From NCBI GenBank assembly GCA_040756085.1, contig JBFMAE010000145.1, positions 1 to 13,732 of the forward strand: a stretch of 13,732 nucleotides of DNA. Direction: 5' to 3'. Below, piece after piece: positions 8,601 through 13,228 of this stretch. This stretch comes from JBFMAE01 sp040756085. Lineage in GTDB: Bacteria > Desulfobacterota > BSN033 > UBA1163. Within the stretch, counting starts at the first letter, position 1, and every line of letters begins with the position of its first letter. Made by a program: the position numbers and the translations under genes. The notes under the pieces were generated by a model. The model ran no database searches and was not told the DNA's origin. It saw only the letters and a program-made list of their open reading frames with translations.

Positions 8601-9067
8601 CAGTCTCCACGGGTGTCTTCCAGGGTGGCTTTTGGAATTTCCACATAATACTTTTTGATAGCTGGTTTAAGTTCGATATTGATTTCCCTGGCGGCTTTCC
8701 GTACCACCTGTTTCCCCATCCGGCTCTCTTCGGGGACGAAGATAATGACGTCATCCAGGATCTTTGCTTGACAGGCCAAACGATAGCCACCACGCTCCTG
8801 TTGCAAACTGAAAAACTTTCTTTCTGTGGGGCCCATGGGAGATAGGTGTTCGCGGCTCGATTCGATGCCGTATTTTTCAAAGAGCCCTTGCTCAATCCTC
8901 ACCTTGCACTTTCCACAAATAGCTTTTTCACCACAGATACCCTCTATATCGACACCCAGTGCGATAGAGGCCTCCTTGAGTGTTTTTCCTTTTTGAATAT
9001 ATCCCCTACGGCCTGAAGGCTGAAAAATGACCATGCACCTTTCTTCTTCCTTCTTCTTCCCCTGCAT
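5615..9067 (-). CDS. Corrinoid reductive activator with an inserted GltD-like NAD(P)H oxidoreductase
   Basis: A 1150-residue multidomain protein. Residues 1-105 are a plant-type [2Fe-2S] ferredoxin (C45, C51, C54, C99), followed by the linker typical of RACE/RamA-like activators. The ASKHA ATPase starts near 213 (D220-V-G-T-T-T) and ends after D882-I-G-T-N-G-E and the C-terminal half. Between them, about 350-834, lies a complete GltD-type module: Fe-S cysteines C360, C364, C399, C403, C407, C411; FAD motif GSGPAG 456-461; NAD(P) motif GGGNAA 584-589; and C818/C821 in R-C-L-N-C-G. Without it about 665 residues remain, the normal activator size. Activators use ATP and reduced ferredoxin to return inactive cob(II)amide to cob(I)amide. 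The insert suggests NAD(P)H as built-in donor (inference). The ATG at 9067 is chosen over longer frames, whose codons run through a repeat; AGAGGG precedes it. ATG 9034 is an alternative. Confidence 0.9.
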   Translation of the reverse strand: MQGKKKEEERCMVIFQPSGRRGYIQKGKTLKEASIALGVDIEGICGEKAICGKCKVRIEQGLFEKYGIESSREHLSPMGPTERKFFSLQQERGGYRLACQAKILDDVIIFVPEESRMGKQVVRKAAREINIELKPAIKKYYVEIPKATLEDTRGDWERLETELEKSHGLKNLTIDYQTLMSLQEVVRQGEWKLTVSIWHNKEVIKVEPGLVKKAYGLAVDVGTTTVAGYLCDLTDGKLVATASMMNPQVIYGEDVMSRISYTMTNPEGLEYMNKAIIDGLNGIVEEASAIAGIKRTDILDMTIVGNTCMHHLFLNIDPRNIGRAPFPPALHHSLDIKARDWGLKLLPEAEAAEMGGYPPCKVSCPAGISGQDFLYFIAQGKFDEALEEVRRAMPFPGVCGRVCTHPCEPECERGKVDESLSLRALHRFVADHEMKKGRAKATPVEKTKESKVAIIGSGPAGLACAYELVRRGYPVTVFEAAPKAGGMLRYGIPEYRLPKNVLDDEISYIEELGVEIKTDHPVNSLKGVFGQGYKAIFLATGAWVSEKLGIPNEDTKGVFHALDFLRKINSGEKVRVGKRVAVVGGGNAAVDAARAAKRLGAEEVLIVYRRSHDEMPAIKTEVDEAKKEGVKFHFLAAPIKVLSNNGRLTSIQCIRMELGEPDESGRRTPIPVNGSEFELHTDQLIIAIGQKADQKAIVEELEYSNPGTLSVDPETLKTNMEGVFAGGDVVLGAADVISAMGAGQEAATSIELYLEGIDLIKGRPTKLKRVEEIPIEGVEKEARKVLPLLEPEKRIGFAEVDLGFADQLEIAIEESKRCLNCGIYAEKGAPETGVARDIGIKIAPGAYVHVLPIEAGFVGADNVGVLIAEEPYHQDSIELVIDIGTNGELVLGNRQKLISSSCATGPAFEGAEIRYGMRAAPGAIEKIVIDPETKEVRFKVIDKEGWNTEMEEVGAKGICGSGIIDVVPQLFLARIIDRTGRFRKDLESPRYRENNGEPEFVIAWADETSIGQDIVVCQSDVRAIQLAKGAMYAGAKIMMRHFGVEKVDKVILAGAFGSYIDKVSAALLGLFPDCELENIYSVGNAAGDGARMALLNVEKRKEADWIARRVNYLELTLEPGFDKTFAEAMWIPHMKDKFPHLAHLLPENPR

Positions 9068-9100
9068 CAACTGATTCCCTCTCTGATCCACCCTACAAAA

Positions 9101-9235
9101 TAATGATGGAATAATGGAATGTTGGAATGATGGAATAATGTGGAAAAGTAATGGAATAAAGACATGATAGGTAGAGATGTTCTCATTCGAATTTAAACCC
9201 AATGTTCCAATCTTCCAGCATTCCAATATTCCATG
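9101..9235. repeat. Interspersed inverted-repeat element, second copy
   Basis: This occupies the 176-nt gap between the corrinoid-protein and activator genes. The left arm (about 9101-9156) is a run of imperfect GGAATRATGGAAT units. The right arm (about 9201-9235) is complementary, with TTCCAATCTTCCAGCATTCC. It shares unit sequence and arm layout with the element at 1503-1630, but its centre differs and lacks the GGAAGC hairpin. The open frame through it, upstream of the activator start, is an accident of the repeat. Confidence 0.6.
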
Positions 9236-9243
9236 TTCTTGCT

Positions 9244-9924
9244 CTATTTCTTCAGCTCCTCTTCCTTCAACATCTTAAGCAGTCTCATGGCTTCATCCAC
9301 GGCCGTCCCGGCATCTTTTGCATAACCATCTGCCCCGTATTTTTCTGCCACTTCTGGGTTGACCGGAGCACCTCCAATCATGATGCGGACTTTCGGGTTC
9401 TTAGCCCTTATCCTCTTGATGACTTCTGGCATATTGAGCATGCTGGTCGTCATCAGAGCAGAGATGCCGACAATATCCGAATCGGTTCTGATCTGCTCCT
9501 CCACAAATTTATCAAGGGGGACATCCTTTCCCAAATCATAGACGGTCCAGCCTGCCACTTCAAACATCAGCTTTACAAGATTCTTGCCAATGTCATGAAC
9601 ATCGCCCTCCACCACACCAAGAACGATCGAACCCTTCACTTCCGACTTTCTCCCGGAAGCCTCAATCGCTGGCTTTAAGAGGCCAAGGCCCGCATAGAGG
9701 GCATCCGCGCACATGAGCAGTTCGGGGACAAAATACTCTTTCTTATTGTATTTCTCTCCAGCTTCCATCATGCCGTCAGCCAGACCCTCCATGGTTGCCA
9801 CAAAGGGATCTAAACCTTCCTCCAACGCAATCTTTGCCCACTTCACCGCTTCTTCCTCTTCAAATTGAGCGACAGCATCGTGTAGCCCCGTCAAGATTTC
9901 TTTGGTCCTTTCTTCTGTCGGCAT
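9244..9924 (-). CDS. Corrinoid (B12-binding) methyl-carrier protein
   Basis: A 226-residue protein of the MtaC/MtbC/MttC/MtvC type. The N-terminal helical cap domain covers about residues 1-90. The Rossmann-like cobalamin domain carries D108-V-H110-D-I-G113 (His110 is the expected lower axial ligand to cobalt), S155-A-L157, and G184-G185. These are the standard base-off/His-on cobalamin motifs. Its role is to accept a methyl group from the substrate methyltransferase as methyl-Co(III) and hand it to the second methyltransferase. Occasional oxidation to Co(II) explains the reductive activator encoded next. The start at 9924 is favoured over the 9951 frame opening because AGGAGGAA lies 6-13 nt upstream and family members begin near here. 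The residue pattern shows no odd feature, and length is normal. Confidence 0.93.
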   Translation of the reverse strand: MPTEERTKEILTGLHDAVAQFEEEEAVKWAKIALEEGLDPFVATMEGLADGMMEAGEKYNKKEYFVPELLMCADALYAGLGLLKPAIEASGRKSEVKGSIVLGVVEGDVHDIGKNLVKLMFEVAGWTVYDLGKDVPLDKFVEEQIRTDSDIVGISALMTTSMLNMPEVIKRIRAKNPKVRIMIGGAPVNPEVAEKYGADGYAKDAGTAVDEAMRLLKMLKEEELKK

Positions 9925-9930
9925 AAATCG

Positions 9931-9938
9931 TTCCTCCT
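9931..9938 (-). promoter_or_regulatory. Ribosome-binding site AGGAGGAA that fixes the corrinoid-protein start
   Basis: A strong Shine-Dalgarno six nucleotides before the ATG at 9924. It lies inside the longer possible frame that opens at 9951, which therefore is not the real start. Confidence 0.75.
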
Positions 9939-9990
9939 GGTCTTGAATCAAAAATAAGAATAAAAACCATGTCCCCCAGCTTTATGGCAA

Positions 9991-10025
9991 TTCATCATGC
10001 CCAGAGGGCACCCACGAATGATGAA
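9991..10025. promoter_or_regulatory. Two-tier hairpin in the leader of the corrinoid-protein gene
   Basis: Outer arms TTCATCAT (9991-9998) and ATGATGAA (10018-10025) are perfectly complementary. An alternative inner stem TGCCC-AGA-GGGCA (9998-10010) shares one base with the left arm. It sits about 67 nt upstream of the corrinoid-protein start in the 188-nt gap after gntR. It could be an operator for the GntR protein, an RNA processing or attenuation structure, or a repeat. No U-tract follows, so it is not a classical terminator. Confidence 0.35.
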
Positions 10026-10047
10026 AATGATCACTGCGAACGAATTT

Positions 10048-10068
10048 CACGAATAAAACCTATTCGTG
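10048..10068. repeat. Inverted repeat CACGAATA / TATTCGTG with nearby ATTCGTG copies
   Basis: A perfect 8-bp stem with a 5-nt loop (10048-10055, 10061-10068). More ATTCGTG/ATTCGCTG units follow at about 10071-10087 and a partial one at about 10040-10046. It looks like a dispersed ATTCGTG-type intergenic repeat just downstream of gntR. An RNA hairpin would form but is AT-rich and weak. Confidence 0.5.
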
Positions 10069-10112
10069 TCATTCGCTGTCATTCGTGCTATTCTTTTCTA
10101 TTTTCTGAGCAA

Positions 10113-11048
10113 TTAGCCATTCTGATTACTGGATTCCTCTCGTTTATCCCAGACAATAAAAAAGAGTTCTCCCGTTCCAATTCTTCGAAAGACGACGCCC
10201 TCCCTGTGAAGCCTGTCCGCCACTTCTTCGCCGAAGATTTGTTGTAAATCTTTCGACAAAAGAACTTCATTGAGTGATCGATCAAGAGAGATGGAAGTTT
10301 GTTGAGGACGAAGGGGAAGGTTATCACTAATGAGCAAAGTTGGATCGAATGGTTGGGTTCCACGGAGCCTGGCCAAATAGTTACCCACTTCCAGGAGATC
10401 ATTAACAATCTCTCTCCTCGCTCCAACTCCGTCTTTCTGTTTTAAACATTCCAGGATCGCTCTATGGGACTTCGCCACTTTATGGTAGAATTCAGGCCCG
10501 AGGTCTAATTGAAACTTAATATCGTTCAGGATATTATCAATAAAGTCCATCACCAAGATCAGGATAGGATTTTCAGTCATCCTTGCCAAGTAACGATGAA
10601 ATCCTATTTCTCTGGAAACAATGGTACGAGGAATTACAGGATCATCCAAGATCATGTTCTCCAATTTAACAATGTCCTCAGGTTGGATGCGTAAGGCAGC
10701 GATTTGTGCGACAGGTGGCTCAAGCAAATAACGAATCATCGTAATGTCTTTGACGGAGACCGTCTTGAAGTGGAGAAAGTTGATGATGCCATGGATGGTC
10801 GTCTTCATGTCCACTTCTGCAATAAAGACACCTCCTGTTATTCCCTTCCTGATCTCCACCAGCCCCATGCCTTCGAGCACTCTTAACGCCTCTCGCAAGG
10901 TGGCTTTGCTGACACCAAACTCAGACATCAGTTCCTTTTCAGAGGCCACTTTATCCCCTGGTTTAAACCGGCCTGAGAGGATGGCATTTCGAATCTGTTC
11001 GATGATCTGATCGGATATCTTGTGGGTTCTACTGGCAGCCTGGAACAA
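10113..11048 (-). CDS. FadR-family GntR transcriptional regulator with C-terminal extension
   Basis: A 311-residue regulator. The winged helix-turn-helix spans about 8-80 with the GntR signature P-G-D-K-V-A-S-E-K-E-L near 30-40 and S-K-A-T-L-R-E-A-L-R at 47-56. The FCD ligand-binding domain spans about 100-230, with candidate metal-binding His151 and His195. FCD regulators usually bind small organic acids and are about 220-250 residues long. Here a further 80 residues (about 231-311) follow, ending in a G-E-L-F-F-I-V-W-D-K segment I do not recognise. The start is TTG at 11048, since an in-frame stop lies four codons upstream and no ATG fits; the ribosome site is weak. It is first in its transcription unit behind a good promoter, so it probably regulates itself and the methyltransferase genes (inference). 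Confidence 0.88.
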   Translation of the reverse strand: MFQAASRTHKISDQIIEQIRNAILSGRFKPGDKVASEKELMSEFGVSKATLREALRVLEGMGLVEIRKGITGGVFIAEVDMKTTIHGIINFLHFKTVSVKDITMIRYLLEPPVAQIAALRIQPEDIVKLENMILDDPVIPRTIVSREIGFHRYLARMTENPILILVMDFIDNILNDIKFQLDLGPEFYHKVAKSHRAILECLKQKDGVGARREIVNDLLEVGNYLARLRGTQPFDPTLLISDNLPLRPQQTSISLDRSLNEVLLSKDLQQIFGEEVADRLHREGVVFRRIGTGELFFIVWDKREESSNQNG

Positions 11049-11097
11049 GGATGTATCTCACTTATTTTTGTTCTTATTAAATTGAGGAAGTAGGGCT

Positions 11098-11127
11098 ATC
11101 TTATACAAAACTGATTAAGGATGTCAA
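11098..11127 (-). promoter_or_regulatory. Sigma-70-type promoter for gntR and the methyltransferase genes
   Basis: On the minus strand a perfect -35 TTGACA (11127-11122) is followed after 16 nt by TATAAG (11105-11100), or after 18 nt by TAAGAT (11103-11098). The start point would be near 11090, giving a leader of about 43 nt. DNA upstream of the -35 is very AT-rich, like an UP element. This is the best promoter match in the window. Confidence 0.6.
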
Positions 11128-11162
11128 GAAAAATATCATAAATATTATAATAATTACTTACC

Positions 11163-11187
11163 ATTGATATTATATAAATATATCAAT
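11163..11187. promoter_or_regulatory. AT-rich palindrome ATTGATAT-N9-ATATCAAT upstream of the promoter
   Basis: Perfect 8-bp arms (11163-11170 and 11180-11187) lie about 36 bp upstream of the -35 box. The size and symmetry suit a dimeric regulator or nucleoid protein, but the region is so AT-rich that chance symmetry is possible. It does not match the TGGTNNNACCA core of known FadR sites. Confidence 0.3.
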
Positions 11188-11237
11188 AAATTATACTGAT
11201 GTTATTTGGACTTTTAATGGCCTTTTAGGAGGATTTT

Positions 11238-11309
11238 TTGATTAAAATTTTAGTTGGTTGGCTTCTTATTTTTACCCCATCAATTAATATCTGTTGGGCC
11301 GGTAGATAA
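11238..11309 (+). other. Micro-ORF resembling a bare signal peptide
   Basis: TAGGAGG (11226-11232) is followed after 5 nt by TTG at 11238 and 23 codons before TAA. The product reads M-I-K, then a hydrophobic core I-L-V-G-W-L-L-I-F, then a polar end N-I-C-W-A-G-R, like a type I signal peptide with nothing after the cleavage site. Its last codons overlap the 3' end of the AIR-synthase-like gene on the other strand. It could be the stump of a secreted-protein gene lost by rearrangement, a small membrane peptide, or chance. It is the only plus-strand coding signal I find plausible. Confidence 0.25.
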
Positions 11310-12276
11310 TTCCTGTAATCTTATCTTTTTTGAAATCAAAAAGAACTCTGGATTCTGGTCCATTTTTCAATGTAACAGTGGTCTCATTAATCACCTTACC
11401 AATGATGGCAGCAGTAATCTCTCTCTCCTTAAAGAGTGAAATAATTGCATCGGATTTTTCCGGTTGAACAGAGAGAACAAATCCAAAGCTCTGAAAACAG
11501 ACCAACCAATCGGAGAGATTGATCTCAGCAGGTTTGGGGATGGGAGGAAGTTCAATGATAGCGCCTTTGTTTGAGTTTTCCATCATAATGGAAATAGTTC
11601 CTAAGATACCTGCATTGCTTACATCCTTGGCGGCTTGAGCCAATTCCCTCTCAGCGATGAGGGGTAAGGCTTCCAGACGATAAAGTAATTCTTCTGGTGT
11701 CTTTCCGGAATTGGCATCCCAGCTCACTACAGAACGACAACCTTTATCACCTTTGAGGTCGACTGCCAGAATGATATCATCTCCTTCCTTGGCCAAATGA
11801 CTCCTGAGCAACTTGTTCGCATAACCCAAAATGGCCACGGCTAAAGAGGGAGAACTCCCAGGAGCATCAGGATGCAGGTGGCCGCCCACCATGGGAACCC
11901 TCAATTTCTCACAACCCTTCTTAATCCCCTCCACCACTTGAGCCCGTTGGTCTTCGTCTCCGCTGGCCAGCACATTCACCATGGCCAATGGTCTTCCACC
12001 CATGGAATAAATGTCGTTGACCGTAACCATCACCGATGCTTTTCCTGCTGCATAGGGTTCATTCACTAACAATCTCGTCATGATACCATCCGCTGCCAGA
12101 AGTAGGTATCCCTCTTTCCAAGGGATGACGGCCGCGTCGTCACCGAAATTGGGTAATTGGAGACCTGGCTGACCATGTAAGACCAGTTTATCGAAAACAT
12201 CTTCAATGGGCTTCTTGCGCAGAAGTCCCTCATAATTACGTACTCTTTCAATGAGTTGAGATAAATTGATGTTCAC
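11284..12276 (-). CDS. AIR-synthase-related protein (PurM/SelD fold, methanogenesis-marker-2-like)
   Basis: A 330-residue protein of the PurM superfamily, which binds ATP and phosphorylates small substrates or acyl groups. The N-terminal domain shows N-F-G-D-D-A-A-V (43-50) and V-N-D-I-Y-S-M-G-G-R-P (86-96). The second domain carries A-A-K-D-V-S-N-A-G (215-223), and F-Q-S-F-G-F-V-L-S lies near the end. The overall pattern resembles the AIR-synthase-like groups known as 'methanogenesis marker 2' and sll0787-like, not purine PurM. The substrate is unknown. The GTG at 12276 is chosen because it follows the HdrB-like stop by 8 nt and gives the family length; the longer frame to 12417 overlaps the upstream gene by 133 nt. 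The ribosome-binding site is weak, suggesting translational coupling to the upstream gene. ThiL-like thiamine-phosphate kinase is a less likely reading. Confidence 0.82.
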   Translation of the reverse strand: MNINLSQLIERVRNYEGLLRKKPIEDVFDKLVLHGQPGLQLPNFGDDAAVIPWKEGYLLLAADGIMTRLLVNEPYAAGKASVMVTVNDIYSMGGRPLAMVNVLASGDEDQRAQVVEGIKKGCEKLRVPMVGGHLHPDAPGSSPSLAVAILGYANKLLRSHLAKEGDDIILAVDLKGDKGCRSVVSWDANSGKTPEELLYRLEALPLIAERELAQAAKDVSNAGILGTISIMMENSNKGAIIELPPIPKPAEINLSDWLVCFQSFGFVLSVQPEKSDAIISLFKEREITAAIIGKVINETTVTLKNGPESRVLFDFKKDKITGIIYRPNRY

Positions 12277-12284
12277 GGTGGAAA

Positions 12285-13151
12285 TTAACTCTTTGCTCCA
12301 ATTCCCATTGAAAGGGCGACCAATTCGCTGAGATCGGTCATCTTGATCTTTGATTTTAAAGCATTGATACCTATTTGCATTCCCTGATAGCAAAAAGGAC
12401 AGGTGGTGACTAAACATTCCGCCCCTGTCTTCTCTGCATCCTTGACTCTTTCCTGAGCCATTCTGTTTTGGATATCAGAAAAGCCGGCCTTAAATCCTCC
12501 CCCCGCTCCACAGCAACGAGAAAATTCTCGAATCCGATCCATCTCTACAAACTCTAAACCCGGTATCGCTTTAAGAATCGCCCTGGGCGTATCGTAAACG
12601 TTGCTATGCCTGCCCAAGTGACAGGGATCATGATAAGTCACTTTGGAAAGGATTTTATGCTTCAGCTCTATCTTCTTCTCCTTGATCAACCTCAAGAGGA
12701 GTTGGGAGATATGCAATACCTCCATATTGAGCGTGCCCATCTTCTTGTAATCCACACGGATCGTTCGGTAACAACCCGCACAAGCGGTGATCAGCATTTT
12801 CACATTCAGGGAATTGAACAGTCTGACATTATACTCTGCTAATCTCTCAAATTCGTAATCTCCGATCCGCAGAAATGGACTCCCGCAACATTTTTCTTCT
12901 GTTCCTAAAATCCCAAACTTGATGCCCAAAGCATCGAGGATGTTGATGGTGTTGATCCCCACCTCCTTTACATTGATATCATAAGAGGCTGTGCATCCCG
13001 TATAAAAAAGGACATCGATCGAATCGGCACTCTGAATCTGTTTCTCTTCCATCAATTTGCTTGCTTGCTCTTCGATCTTCTCAGCTCGCTCAGCCTCCTC
13101 CACCTCGTTGGCTTCGGATGCTTGAACCAGAACCTTTTCTTTCTCTTCCAT
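12285..13151 (-). CDS. HdrB-like protein with two CCG domains
   Basis: A 288-residue protein with two cysteine-rich CCG domains: C53, CCG 88-90, C124/C127; then C177, CCG 213-215, C251/C254. In HdrB and relatives these ligate catalytic or electron-transfer [4Fe-4S] centres. There are no ferredoxin motifs; these are supplied by the gene just upstream. The two encoded proteins line up, in order, with the single protein at 154-1479. Residues 1-43 are an acidic tail (about 15 Glu) absent from the fused paralogue. The ATG at 13151 has only a weak ribosome-binding site (TAGGGC); ATG at 13052 is an alternative that would drop the tail. It is probably a cytoplasmic electron-transfer or disulfide-type reductase subunit; the partner and substrate are unknown. 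Confidence 0.87.
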   Translation of the reverse strand: MEEKEKVLVQASEANEVEEAERAEKIEEQASKLMEEKQIQSADSIDVLFYTGCTASYDINVKEVGINTINILDALGIKFGILGTEEKCCGSPFLRIGDYEFERLAEYNVRLFNSLNVKMLITACAGCYRTIRVDYKKMGTLNMEVLHISQLLLRLIKEKKIELKHKILSKVTYHDPCHLGRHSNVYDTPRAILKAIPGLEFVEMDRIREFSRCCGAGGGFKAGFSDIQNRMAQERVKDAEKTGAECLVTTCPFCYQGMQIGINALKSKIKMTDLSELVALSMGIGAKS

Positions 13152-13184
13152 GCGTTGTGCCCTATATAGAAAACAGCTTTCAAA

Positions 13185-13226
13185 TCCCCCCTCCCTCTCC
13201 CCTGTGAGGAGAGGGGAAGGGTGAGG
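13185..13226. repeat. C/G-rich interspersed palindrome between the split hdrC- and hdrB-like genes
   Basis: An 8-bp perfect stem, CCCTCTCC (13193-13200) and GGAGAGGG (13208-13215), encloses a 7-nt loop and sits inside longer pyrimidine and purine runs (13185-13226). This CCTCACCC...CTCTCC...GGAGAGGG design is a widespread type of bacterial intergenic palindrome. Here it fills most of the 77-nt gap between two genes whose products act together. It could trim or stabilise mRNA or lower downstream expression (inference). Confidence 0.6.
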
Positions 13227-13228
13227 AA

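Noticed and set aside
9101..9156. CRISPR array or simple tandem repeat
   Set aside because: The GGAATRATGGAA units are short, imperfect and without uniform spacers, and a complementary arm follows, so it is a palindromic element.
9068..9226. N-terminal extension of the activator by 53 residues from an ATG at 9226
   Set aside because: The extra residues are encoded by the intergenic palindromic repeat, do not resemble the family, and a better ribosome-binding site precedes the ATG at 9067.
9978..9998. Sigma-54 (-24/-12) promoter upstream of the corrinoid gene (minus strand GGGCATG...TTGCC)
   Set aside because: The GG-to-GC distance is one base too long, and that spacing is strict for sigma-54.
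9925..10112. Cobalamin riboswitch in the leader of the corrinoid gene
   Set aside because: I could not find the conserved B12-box sequence or the multi-helix layout; the gap is mostly repeats.
11210..11284. Rho-independent terminator after the AIR-synthase-like gene
   Set aside because: Only AT-rich short palindromes such as TAAAATTTTA are present, with no GC-rich stem followed by a T-run on the coding strand.
12277..12417. Longer start for the AIR-synthase-like gene at 12417
   Set aside because: It would overlap the HdrB-like gene by 133 nt in another frame and add residues without family resemblance.
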